A program made the translations under genes and the position numbers. 64,000 bases of DNA. It comes from Desulfosudis oleivorans Hxd3 (GTDB taxonomy: Bacteria; Desulfobacterota; Desulfobacteria; Desulfobacterales; Desulfosudaceae). Below the pieces are notes generated by a model. That model made no database searches and was not told where the DNA came from. It saw only the letters and a list, made by a program, of their open reading frames with translations. Below, in pieces: positions 42,226 to 50,464 of this stretch. The stretch's first letter is position 1. Each line of letters opens with the position of its first letter. The stretch lies in assembly GCF_000018405.1 (NCBI RefSeq), contig NC_009943.1, positions 1,367,001 to 1,431,000 of the forward strand. The letters run 5' to 3'.

Positions 42226-43194
42226 TTATCCCGTAAGTCCGATGCGTTTTCCGGCCGCCTCTGCCTGGGCCACAATCCGGTTAAAAAGGTCTGCCACCGT
42301 GGGAATATCATGCACCAGGCCGATGCCCTGGCCGCAGGAGATCACCCCGGCATCCAGGTCTCCGGTGGCATACATGTGCCGGGCCTTGTCGCCGGCCACC
42401 ACACTGATCACCTCGTTGAAATCACCGCCTTCAGCCTCTATTTTGGCGCATTTTTGGGCTGCGGCATTGTCCCACACCCGGTGGGTGGCGCCGATGGAGC
42501 GCATGATCAGCCGGGTCTCCAGCTCGGTGGCGTTCATTAACGCCTTTTTCAGGTTTTCGTGAATGGGGCATTCCCGGGTCACCAGCAGGCGGCTGCCCAT
42601 GATCACGGCCCCGGCCCCCAGGGCCAGAACAGCCAGCAGGCCCCGGCCGTCGGACACGCCGCCCCCGCCGATCACCGGCACCTTGACCGCGTCCACCACC
42701 GACGGCACCAGCACCAGTGTGCCGATGTCCAGCTTGCCGGTGGCGCCGCCGTTTTCATACCCCACCACGGTGATAATGTCGGCCCCCAGCGTTTCCGCCT
42801 TCTGCGCGTACCGGATGCCCACGCACTTGTGTATCCAGGTCATGCCCGCGCTCTTGAACCGGCCGCACAGATCCTCGGGGGCCGAGTGACCCGAGGTCTC
42901 CACGACCCTGACGCCCTTTTCAATCATCACGTCGAGGTAGATGTTGTTGTCAATGGCGGTCATGGCCGGAAACAGGTTGATGTTCACGGCAAAGGGCTTG
43001 TCCGTGAGCTGCTGCACCTCGTCCACGGCCGCGGCAAAATCTTCCCGCGTCTTGTAGATGGCCGAGGCCAGAATGCCCAGTCCCCCGGCATTGGAAATGG
43101 CGGCGGTAAACCGGGCGTCGGTGATTGACATCATGGTGCCCCCGAGAATCGGGTGGGCAATGCCCAGCATTTTTGTAACAGCGGTCTGAATCAT
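42226..43194 (-). CDS. Nitronate monooxygenase-like / enoyl-ACP-reductase-II-like FMN protein
   Basis: 322 residues from the ATG at 43194, which overlaps the upstream stop (ATGA); a longer start is unnecessary. TIM-barrel motifs: HPILGGTMMSITDARF, SNAGGLGILAS, HKCVGIRYAQKAE, and the FMN phosphate loop GGGVSDGRGLLAVLALGAGA with IMGSRLL. The family includes nitronate monooxygenases and FabK-like reductases; the substrate cannot be assigned here. Confidence 0.85.
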   Translation of the reverse strand: MIQTAVTKMLGIAHPILGGTMMSITDARFTAAISNAGGLGILASAIYKTREDFAAAVDEVQQLTDKPFAVNINLFPAMTAIDNNIYLDVMIEKGVRVVETSGHSAPEDLCGRFKSAGMTWIHKCVGIRYAQKAETLGADIITVVGYENGGATGKLDIGTLVLVPSVVDAVKVPVIGGGGVSDGRGLLAVLALGAGAVIMGSRLLVTRECPIHENLKKALMNATELETRLIMRSIGATHRVWDNAAAQKCAKIEAEGGDFNEVISVVAGDKARHMYATGDLDAGVISCGQGIGLVHDIPTVADLFNRIVAQAEAAGKRIGLTG

Positions 43195-43724
43195 CCTGCC
43201 TCCTCTATTTCCACGGTATCCAGGTATATTTTCACCGTGGTCAGGGTGTTGACAAACATATGTTTTCCCGCCTGCGCCAGGGTCTGCGGGTCGGTATCGC
43301 CGCACAACTGTGAAAAGGTGGCGCCCACCACGTCGGTGGGGTCGGCCTCGGTCATGTTGGCGTTCATGGCGTCAATATAACACCGGGTCCGTTCCCGGAT
43401 TGCCTCAAAATAGTCAATGGCCGTACCAGCGGCACCGGCCGAGGCCAGGGCCGATATTTTTCCGGAAAACTCGTGCATGGAAAACCAGAAGGCCTGGGCC
43501 AGTTCGTTTTTCGCGGGATGGTCGGCCATGAAATAAGAGACGGCCCACCCGGTAAAAACGATTCGCAGGAGCTGAATTTCGTACTCCACAGCGGTTTTGT
43601 TGATGCGCGGGTCGTCATCGGGCAGTTTTGCCAGCTCACGCTTGATCTCTTCCCGGTTCATGGCCACCCCGGTCAGCACCTCAACGGCCTGATCGATGGT
43701 GGCGGCTGCTTTTTCATCGGTCAT
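43191..43724 (-). CDS. Conserved hypothetical protein in nitronate-monooxygenase operon
   Basis: 177 residues, mostly alpha-helical and soluble, no recognised domain. It is the first gene of the three-gene minus-strand unit, coupled by a 4-base overlap to the FMN protein, so it may assist the same reaction. AAGGAGTTTG lies upstream of the ATG. Confidence 0.75.
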   Translation of the reverse strand: MTDEKAAATIDQAVEVLTGVAMNREEIKRELAKLPDDDPRINKTAVEYEIQLLRIVFTGWAVSYFMADHPAKNELAQAFWFSMHEFSGKISALASAGAAGTAIDYFEAIRERTRCYIDAMNANMTEADPTDVVGATFSQLCGDTDPQTLAQAGKHMFVNTLTTVKIYLDTVEIEEAG

Positions 43725-43837
43725 TACAAACTCCTTATCCGGCTATTTTCTTGACACTTCCTGTCAGTCTATTTCATACTGATCCATATTTGTAAATACC
43801 ATTGTGGGGAAGAACGTTCTGCCAAACTCTGCTCTGT

Positions 43838-43927
43838 GATCGCTATCGGGATCGCTATCGAAATCGGTATCGAAAAACAAAGGCGCATCGATCCCGATCC
43901 CGATAGCGATAGCGATTTCGATTTGGC
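43838..43927. repeat. CGATNC hexamer tract 7, two arms in inverted orientation
   Basis: Left arm 43838-43874 reads ATCGCTATCGGGATCGCT and onward; right arm 43888-43927 reads CGATCCCGATCCCGATAGCG then CGATTTCGATTTGG. The arms are near-complementary around about 13 bases, so the locus can fold into a long hairpin. No gene is seen in 43725-44007. Confidence 0.88.
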
Positions 43928-44007
43928 CGGGACAGGCTTAAAGCAAGAGAAAAGGGCCGGCGTTTATAATACCTTCGGGCCGACGCGGCCGCCAGGGAGA
44001 CATACCA

Positions 44008-44478
44008 ATGATCCAAATCACCATTCCCGGATACAAAACCCTTCACCTGTCTCATCTTGTCATGGACTACAACGGCACTCTGGCCTGCGACGGAAAGCTG
44101 ATTGATGGTGTGGCCGACCTCTTGCACCGGCTTTCAAAGGAGCTGTCGATTCATGTACTGACCGCCGACACCTTTGGCCTAGCCAAGGCCCAGTTGGAAG
44201 GGTTGCCGCTTTCCCTGTGCATACTGCCCGAGGAAAAGCAGGACAAGGGAAAGCTGAACCACATCCAGCAGCTCGGGGCCGACACCGTGGTGGCCATTGG
44301 CAACGGCCGTAACGACAAGCTCATGCTGGAGCACGCGGCCCTGGGTATTGCTCTGCTTCAGGAAGAAGGCGCCTGCGCTGAAACCCTGACCGCCGCCCAC
44401 ATGGTGTGCCGCACCATCATCGACGCCTTGAACCTGCTCACCAATCCCAAGAGGTTGATTGCCGGGTTGAGAAGGTGA
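44008..44478 (+). CDS. HAD-superfamily soluble P-type-ATPase-like phosphatase
   Basis: 156 residues. DYNGTLACDGKLIDGV is HAD motif I, VLTADTFGLAKAQLEGL motif II, KGKLNHIQQLG carries the motif III Lys, and VVAIGNGRNDKLMLEHAALGIAL motif IV, as in the P-domain of P-type ATPases but without membrane segments. Small stand-alone phosphatase of unknown substrate. Confidence 0.85.
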   Translation: MIQITIPGYKTLHLSHLVMDYNGTLACDGKLIDGVADLLHRLSKELSIHVLTADTFGLAKAQLEGLPLSLCILPEEKQDKGKLNHIQQLGADTVVAIGNGRNDKLMLEHAALGIALLQEEGACAETLTAAHMVCRTIIDALNLLTNPKRLIAGLRR

Positions 44479-44537
44479 GGGGGGGGGCGTAAAATTTTAC
44501 GCTCTTAAAAATTTATTCTTCTACCATGCTTTTCCGT

Positions 44538-44707
44538 GTACTTTTCTTGGCGCCAAGAAAAGTACCAAAAGAACATGCCCGTGCAGCTTGGCCTTCGGTT
44601 TCCCTCGCGCAAACGCTTTTTTGGCGCGGGCAGGAACTCGCTTCGCTCAGACAGCCTGCCCGCTTTTTCCGAAAAAAGCACTCGCGCTCGGCTGCGCTGC
44701 AATGGGC
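44538..44707 (+). repeat. Structured dispersed element, copy B
   Basis: Starts with a perfect 28-base palindrome, GTACTTTTCTTGGC and its complement (44538-44565). Then TGCAGC/GCTGCA with GCCC/GGGC (44577-44587/44696-44707), GCTTTTTTGG/CCGAAAAAAGC (44615/44669), GCGGGCAGG/CCTGCCCGC (44626/44655). The middle GCCACGCC hairpin of copy A is missing. Lies 60 bases after the HAD gene and left of the TPR cassette. Confidence 0.85.
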
Positions 44708-44868
44708 GGACCTTACCATTGATGCCCGGCCTGGCAAGTTCCTTTGGGTGCGAATCGGTGTGAGAAAAGGTTTGCTGTTAAGAAAAGCATGATGTTCCCG
44801 TAATTCTCAAAGAACAAACCCCGATGATTTTTGCCCCCACTTGCCAGAAGCGCGACTTTTAAATATAC

Positions 44869-44897
44869 TTGACAGAATACATAAGTGAATGTTAATC
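44869..44897 (+). promoter_or_regulatory. Candidate sigma-70 promoter of the TPR cassette
   Basis: TTGACA (44869-44874), 17 bases, TTAATC (44892-44897), 52 bases before the first cassette gene. The DNA from 44830 on turns AT-rich. Confidence 0.5.
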
Positions 44898-44948
44898 AAA
44901 AATTTTAAATAGTTATTTCCTACCATCGAAAAAGTAGCACATGAAGAA

Positions 44949-46013
44949 ATGATGACTTCATCTTCAAATACATTGGTTAATTTGCCCTTTCTGTTCGACC
45001 GTGGTCGGACGGCCCATCCTTGGCTATCCTCGTTAGGCGAACTGGAAAAAAGTCCGGCTCCAGGCCATGCCCCTTTGGCGAAAAACTGGCGTATGGACTC
45101 GCGAGTGGATACAGCCCGGGAGAAACATATCGAAAAGTCAGGCTGTTTTCCAAATGGGGATGGAACCCCATCTTTTGAGGCGGCTATTTGGGATTATTTT
45201 GCTCATTTTCAATGCCGCCCCCCTGTGGATCCTCTCTGTGCGGCATATGCCGAAGCGGTGAATTCCTGCAATGTGGTCCCCGCAGATAAAAGACCTTCCC
45301 GAAACCATTATTTACTGCATTTGGCATCGGTGAACCGTTTGCTGAAATTTATTTATCGTGGTGGAAACGAGAATCTTGCAGATTTTCAGATTGCGCTTCG
45401 GCGATTGACAGGGCTGCGCTCGTCCTTTGGCATGAACGATGCTGAGATTGATAAGCTGGCTGTTGCTGTACAATCGAATGGTGAAGAAGCAGTAAAAAAA
45501 TTTGCGCGGTTGATTTCCGATACACTGGGGAATTCCGAACCGCTTTGGTGGGCGGCATTTGCTCACGAAATTGGCGAGTTGGCGGATTTAACCGACTGGA
45601 CGGATGCCGTACAGAAAACAGGACTTGGCCACCTTGAGCGTGATACATGGTTGATAGCATGGCGCTATTCACCTGAAATCGCAGGAAGGTTATACCGGCC
45701 GACAGTGGCCGAGGCTGGCCTTAATGGTTTTCATTTTCCTTCCCCTCCCAAAGCAGCTTACGGTATTACCATGCCGCTTGAGGAAGGACAACCTGCTGTG
45801 CGGGAGCTGATCCACCCGCCACTCAAAGGCGAGGTCAGCGAAGAAGCCTGTATCGGCTGTTTTGGGAAAATAGAACGCGATCCGGTCGAACTCCATGACG
45901 TCGATGATGCCTTACTCTGGTTTAAGAAGAGGCGACGCGCGCATGGCGAATATTTGGCGCTGCATCACCGGCTTGCCAAGGCCTGGCTGCAACGACATCG
46001 GGAAATTGTATGA
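44949..46013 (+). CDS. Accessory protein of unknown function, first gene of two-gene cassette
   Basis: 354 residues, soluble, no signal peptide. I recognise no domain. Visible features: a Trp-rich acidic middle (SEPLWWAAFAHEIGELADLTDW), EEACIGCFGKIERDP, and a basic C-terminus (WFKKRRRAHGEY). Its stop overlaps the next start by 4 bases, so the two products are probably made together and may act together. Codon use is less GC-biased than the core genes around it. The start is uncertain; no strong Shine-Dalgarno at 44949. Confidence 0.7.
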   Translation: MMTSSSNTLVNLPFLFDRGRTAHPWLSSLGELEKSPAPGHAPLAKNWRMDSRVDTAREKHIEKSGCFPNGDGTPSFEAAIWDYFAHFQCRPPVDPLCAAYAEAVNSCNVVPADKRPSRNHYLLHLASVNRLLKFIYRGGNENLADFQIALRRLTGLRSSFGMNDAEIDKLAVAVQSNGEEAVKKFARLISDTLGNSEPLWWAAFAHEIGELADLTDWTDAVQKTGLGHLERDTWLIAWRYSPEIAGRLYRPTVAEAGLNGFHFPSPPKAAYGITMPLEEGQPAVRELIHPPLKGEVSEEACIGCFGKIERDPVELHDVDDALLWFKKRRRAHGEYLALHHRLAKAWLQRHREIV

Positions 46014-49000
46014 ACATTACCGAAACTGCAAATGCTTTTCTCTATAATCGTCTGGTAACAATTGCCAAAAGCGGTAATGCGGAAGCCTTGCAATCACTTC
46101 TGGCGGGTACAGGGTTACCTGCCTTGGCACGGGATGACGAACCTGCGGAACAAATTTTCAATGCTTTGGAATCTGGAGACTATGGTAATCTTGCGCGCCG
46201 GATTACCCGTCTGCTTGCAAAATTGCTCCATCAGCGAGCGGAGTCATTGGAACGCAGCCTTGCCGCAATGGGGGGTGCAGCCATAGGCGGGCGCAATGCG
46301 CAGATGGTTTCAAGCCCGTATCTGGAAGACGAAACTTATGTTTATAATTTATTCCTTCTATCTTCCAGGCTACCGCGTGACGAAGCACTATTTGGTGGTT
46401 TGAGGCGTTTTTTCGATATTGGTTTTACACGTGGCGTGATCATTACCACCACGGGCAACAGGGCAGGTTTTCAACTTCGGCGTGCACTGGCGGAGCAGCA
46501 GACAGACCTCAGCCTGCGAGACTATTTTCAGGATTTGCTCGAAGATAAAAAACGCCCGTGGAATCCAGGCAGGCGAACCGAGTTGCTGGAGGCATGGCGT
46601 GGGCTACTCGGCTCACTTAATTTTGACAAAGATCGTGATGATACCTTGCGAACCATCGACAGGGGTTTGCGCGCAATTCATGATACTGTGGAGCCTCATC
46701 CTGAAAGTATTGACCTTCTTACACTGGCACTGTGGCATCTGGATAACAGCTTCCCGCTGGATTCACCGACCTGGGTCAGTTATCTGGAAAGCTACTGGGC
46801 CGACTGGCCGGAATTGTTGCGCGACATCGCCGCTGAAACCTGGCCGGGGTTGGACCCCCAGCCGCTTGATGAACTTCCTTCGTTACCGGAAGACATGGTG
46901 AAGGTCTGGGATGCGTTTGGCGATGAAGAACAGGCAAATTTTCGTGACATTATCAGGCGCAATGCTGCGGAGGAGGGGCAAAGTTTTATCAATCAGCTCC
47001 TTTTTAAGCCTTTTGTCGTTAGTGATCTGCCGCTCCAAGAGGTGCGTAATTTGCTGATGCGGCTGGCGGACCATTTTTGGCCGAAGAAGGAAAGCCCTAA
47101 AATCAACACGCCTGATGAACCCGAGCAAAGGCTGGATATCAATAGCCAGCAGTCAAAGCGAAGAGTATCGATGGACCGGCTTTCCAGAATGGAAGCGGTC
47201 AACCGGACTTTGACTGAGATTGAGCGCCATCTGGCGGAAGGGCATGAATCAATTGCCCGTCGTTTTGTTGAGGAGTTGATAGAACAGCAGCGTAAAGCTG
47301 TTGTGGCGGATAGCTATCAACATACCGCCAAGACGCTCTCTAAAGCAGCGACTATAGCCCAGCGTTACGGCTTGCTGGAATGGGCGGAAAACTTGCTTCG
47401 GGAGGCGTGTGAGGAAAATCCTAACGACGAAGTATCGGCCAATGGCCTGGCGGATGTGCTGAAAGCACGCGGGGAACTGGAGGCTGCGGAGCAACAATAT
47501 CGCCAGAACACCGCCCGCTGGCCTAACGACGAAGTATCGGCCTGTGGCCTGGCGGATGTGCTGAAAGTACGCGGGGAACTGGAGGCTGCGGAGCAACAAT
47601 ATCGCCAGAACACCGCCCGCTGGCCTAACGACGAAGTATCGGCCTGTGGCCTGGCGGATGTGCTGAAAGCACGCGGGGAACTGGAGGCTGCGGAGCAACA
47701 ATATCGCCAGAACACCGCCCGCTGGCCTAACGACGAAGTATCGGCCTGTGGCCTGGCGGATGTGCTGAAAGCACGCGGGGAACTGGAGGCTGCGGAGCAA
47801 CAATATCGCCAGAACACCGCCCGCTGGCCGAACGACGAAGTATCGGCCTGTGGCCTGGCGGATGTGCTGAAAGCACGCGGGGAACTGGAGGCTGCGGAGC
47901 AACAATATCGCCAGAACACCGCCCGCTGGCCGAACAACGAAGTATCGGCCTGTGGCCTGGCGGATGTGCTGAAAGCACGCGGGGAACTGGAGGCTGCGGA
48001 GCAACAATATCGCCAGAACACCGCCCGCTGGCCTAACGACGAAGTATCGGCCTGTGGCCTGGCGGATGTGCTGAAAGCACGCGGGGAACTGGAGGCTGCG
48101 GAGCAACAATATCGCCAGAACACCGCCCGCTGGCCGAACGACGAAGTATCGGCCTGTGGCCTGGCGGATGTGCTGAAAGCACGCGGGGAACTGGAGGCTG
48201 CGGAGCAACAATATCGCCAGAACACCGCCCGCTGGCCGAACAACGAAGTATCGGCCTGTGGCCTGGCGGATGTGCTGAAAGCACGCGGGGAACTGGAGGC
48301 TGCGGAGCAACAATATCGCCAGAACACCGCCCGCTGGCCTAACGACGAAGTATCGGCCAATGGCCTGGCGGATGTGCTGAAAGCACGCGGGGAACTGGAG
48401 GCTGCGGAGCAACAATATCGCCAGAACACCGCCCGCTGGCCTAACGACGAAGTATCGGCCAATGGCCTGGCGGATGTGCTGAAAGCACGCGGGGAACTGG
48501 AGGCTGCGGAGCAACAATATCGCCAGAACACCGCCCGCTGGCCTAACGACGAAGTATCGGCCAATGGCCTGGCGGATGTGCTGAAAGCACGCGGGGAACT
48601 GGAGGCTGCGGAGCAACAATATCGCCAGAACACCGCCCGCTGGCCTAACGACGAAGTATCGGCCAATGGCCTGGCGGATGTGCTGAAAGCACGCGGGGAA
48701 CTGGAGGCTGCGGAGCAACAATATCGCCAGAACACCGCCCGCTGGCCTAACAACGAAGTATCGGCCTGTGGCCTGGCGGATGTGCTGAAAGCACGCGGGG
48801 AACTGGAGGCTGCGGAGCAACAATATCGCCAGAACACCGCCCGCTGGCCTAACGACGAAGTATCAGCCAATGGCCTGGCGGATGTGCTGAAAGCACGCGG
48901 GGAACTGGAGGCTGCGGAGCAACAATATCGCCAGAACACCGCCCGCTGGCCTAACGACGAAGTATCGGCCAATGGCCTGGCGGATGTGCTGAAAGCACGC

Positions 49001-49603
49001 GGGGAACTGGAGGCTGCGGAGCAACAATATCGCCAGAACACCGCCCGCTGGCCTAATAGTCATTTTGTTGTAAACGGACTGGCTAATGTATTGAGAAAGT
49101 TGAAACGTCACCCCGAGGCTTTGAGTCTGTTGTCGTCATGCCAGTCTCCAGATTGCCACGATTTACATTTGCGTGCGATGATTTTGCTGGATTTGGGTAG
49201 GATAGAAGATGCGCGCATATCTCTCATTGAAGGGCAGCATTTGGCTATCACCCCAGTTCAGAAAGAATATTTTCAGCGCGGTTTGGCGCTGCTGGAAATT
49301 CGAGCGCGTCAGTATGACTCCGCCAGAGAGATATTAGCCAGATTACCCGGAAATGTCATTCCCCTTGATTTGTTCCGACTTCACACAGAAGTGGCGCAAG
49401 GAGAAACCGCCAAGGCAAGCGAGTTATTGCATTCGTTGGAGGCACGCAGATCGCGCATGAATTTCAATGAATGCAAGGTGTTCGAACTGGTGCGGCAAGG
49501 TTTTGGTCTAAACGTCAGCAGCCACGGACATCAGCCGAATGAAAGTGAATTGGAAAAAATTTTTGACGCCGAAATGGAACTCCAATTAGCGGTTAATTTT
49601 TGA
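46010..49603 (+). CDS. TPR-array protein with unknown N-terminal domain, second gene of cassette
   Basis: 1197 residues. Residues 1-~430 are a unique region (SSRLPRDEALFGGLRRFFDIGFTRG, LEAWRGLLGSLNFDKDRDD, YWADWPELLRDIA) with no family I recognise. Then one degenerate TPR, 16 nearly identical 34-residue TPRs (consensus NDEVSANGLADVLKARGELE followed by AAEQQYRQNTARWP; codons 472-1015), and a degenerate tail of TPR-like helices. TPR arrays are protein-binding scaffolds. Coupled to the gene upstream. Codon use and the flanking repeat copies suggest horizontal acquisition; a defence or surface role is possible but not shown. Confidence 0.8.
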   Translation: MNITETANAFLYNRLVTIAKSGNAEALQSLLAGTGLPALARDDEPAEQIFNALESGDYGNLARRITRLLAKLLHQRAESLERSLAAMGGAAIGGRNAQMVSSPYLEDETYVYNLFLLSSRLPRDEALFGGLRRFFDIGFTRGVIITTTGNRAGFQLRRALAEQQTDLSLRDYFQDLLEDKKRPWNPGRRTELLEAWRGLLGSLNFDKDRDDTLRTIDRGLRAIHDTVEPHPESIDLLTLALWHLDNSFPLDSPTWVSYLESYWADWPELLRDIAAETWPGLDPQPLDELPSLPEDMVKVWDAFGDEEQANFRDIIRRNAAEEGQSFINQLLFKPFVVSDLPLQEVRNLLMRLADHFWPKKESPKINTPDEPEQRLDINSQQSKRRVSMDRLSRMEAVNRTLTEIERHLAEGHESIARRFVEELIEQQRKAVVADSYQHTAKTLSKAATIAQRYGLLEWAENLLREACEENPNDEVSANGLADVLKARGELEAAEQQYRQNTARWPNDEVSACGLADVLKVRGELEAAEQQYRQNTARWPNDEVSACGLADVLKARGELEAAEQQYRQNTARWPNDEVSACGLADVLKARGELEAAEQQYRQNTARWPNDEVSACGLADVLKARGELEAAEQQYRQNTARWPNNEVSACGLADVLKARGELEAAEQQYRQNTARWPNDEVSACGLADVLKARGELEAAEQQYRQNTARWPNDEVSACGLADVLKARGELEAAEQQYRQNTARWPNNEVSACGLADVLKARGELEAAEQQYRQNTARWPNDEVSANGLADVLKARGELEAAEQQYRQNTARWPNDEVSANGLADVLKARGELEAAEQQYRQNTARWPNDEVSANGLADVLKARGELEAAEQQYRQNTARWPNDEVSANGLADVLKARGELEAAEQQYRQNTARWPNNEVSACGLADVLKARGELEAAEQQYRQNTARWPNDEVSANGLADVLKARGELEAAEQQYRQNTARWPNDEVSANGLADVLKARGELEAAEQQYRQNTARWPNSHFVVNGLANVLRKLKRHPEALSLLSSCQSPDCHDLHLRAMILLDLGRIEDARISLIEGQHLAITPVQKEYFQRGLALLEIRARQYDSAREILARLPGNVIPLDLFRLHTEVAQGETAKASELLHSLEARRSRMNFNECKVFELVRQGFGLNVSSHGHQPNESELEKIFDAEMELQLAVNF
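47423..49054 (+). repeat. 16 tandem 102-bp coding repeats (TPR units)
   Basis: Units start every 102 bases from 47423 to 48953. Differences are confined to a few positions: CCT/CCG before the unit, AAC-GAC/AAC-AAC, AAT/TGT (N/C), one A-to-V in unit 2, one TCA in unit 15. Units 4-6 equal units 7-9, a 306-base higher-order duplication. Confidence 0.97.
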
Positions 49604-49652
49604 TGATTTGTCGAATGCGAGTATCCTGAATTTCGGGGACGATACCAAATAG

Positions 49653-49738
49653 AGAAAAAGCGTTTGCGCGAGGGAAGCCGAAGGCCAAGCTGCGGGGCGC
49701 GCTTCTTTTGGTACTTTTCTTGGCGCCAAAAAAAGTAC
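49653..49738 (-). repeat. Structured dispersed element, copy C (truncated, inverted)
   Basis: On the minus strand it starts with the GTACTTTT...AAAAGTAC palindrome (49711-49738, one mismatch), continues through GCAGCTTGGCCTTCGG and CTCGCGCAAACGCTTTTT, then stops matching copy B. The right half with the closing helices is absent. It lies 50 bases after the TPR gene, opposite in orientation to copy B. Confidence 0.8.
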
Positions 49739-49777
49739 ACGGAAAAGCAGGGGGAGAAAAAAAGATTTTAGTGGAAA

Positions 49778-49851
49778 AGATTGCTTCGCTGCGCTCGCAA
49801 TGACGCAAGTATGTTCAAGATTGCTTCGTCGCTGGCGCTCCTTTAATGACG
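49778..49851. repeat. Two short dispersed repeats of the CGTCATTGCGAGGAGCG type
   Basis: AGATTGCTTCGCTGCGCTCG...AATGACG (49778-49805) and AGATTGCTTCGTCGCTGGCG...AATGACG (49818-49851), a tandem pair; another copy in the opposite orientation is at 60651. Found widely in bacteria. Confidence 0.7.
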
Positions 49852-49886
49852 CACGGTGGGGCGCTCCCGCTTTTTGCCACGGCCGG

Positions 49887-49930
49887 ATCCCGATCCCGAT
49901 CCCGATCCCGATCCCGATTTCGATTTGGAT
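49887..49930. repeat. CGATNC hexamer tract 8
   Basis: Five identical GATCCC units, then CGATTTCGATTTGGAT. It lies 20 bases beyond the stop of the CvfB-like gene. Apart from the repeats, 49604-49950 shows no gene. Confidence 0.92.
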
Positions 49931-49950
49931 AAACTGGGAGACGAACCAAT

Positions 49951-50406
49951 TTATTTAACAAGTTCGATCCCGTTATCGGTAATTTTTATTTTATGCTGTT
50001 TATACAGCCTGCCGATTGCCTGCTTAAACACCTTCTTGCTTACCTGAAACTCCTTTTTTATCGCTTCAGCGGAACTTTTATCGTTAAACCCGGATTTCCC
50101 ACCAGCGGCTTTAAGGTGTTCCATAATTTTGTCGGTAATGGAAGCAACATGCCGGATCTGTTTCGGCTGCAGGGAAACATCTATCTTTCCATCTTCTCTG
50201 ACAAATTTTATATATGCCTTGAGTTTTTGGCCCTCATGGTAATCGCCATAAACCTGATTCCCATAAACCAATCCTGTATACTCATTATTTATTGCTACTT
50301 TCATTCCCAAATCAGTAAAGGCGTATATCTCCACATCAACCTCTTGCCATTGCGTAAACACCCCCGGCTCCACGGTTTCTTTTAAATGCTTATAACTGTT
50401 TTTCAT
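49951..50406 (-). CDS. CvfB-like RNA-binding protein (short: S1-like domain plus winged helix)
   Basis: 151 residues, about half the usual CvfB/YitL length. Residues ~15-85 form an S1-like domain (VEIYAFTDLGMKVAINNEYTGLVYGNQVY, split over strands); ~88-150 the C-terminal winged helix (SAEAIKKEFQVSKKVFKQAIGRLYK). The first S1 domains of CvfB are missing. More AT-rich than neighbours. Probably an RNA-binding regulator; own gene, 58 bases after holA. Confidence 0.75.
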   Translation of the reverse strand: MKNSYKHLKETVEPGVFTQWQEVDVEIYAFTDLGMKVAINNEYTGLVYGNQVYGDYHEGQKLKAYIKFVREDGKIDVSLQPKQIRHVASITDKIMEHLKAAGGKSGFNDKSSAEAIKKEFQVSKKVFKQAIGRLYKQHKIKITDNGIELVK

Positions 50407-50464
50407 CTTTTTACCTTAGATTAATGTTTTGTATCTTTGCAGCCTGGCAGGAGGATCCCCCGTG

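Noticed and set aside
43838-43927. CRISPR-like array
   Set aside because: The hexamer tracts have no spacers and units are far too short; the 102-bp units at 47423 are coding.
47249-49041. Long open frames on the opposite strand over the TPR array (500+ codons)
   Set aside because: They arise because the 102-bp unit is a multiple of three and has no stop in those frames; the proteins are low-complexity repeats and the plus-strand TPR frame explains the DNA.
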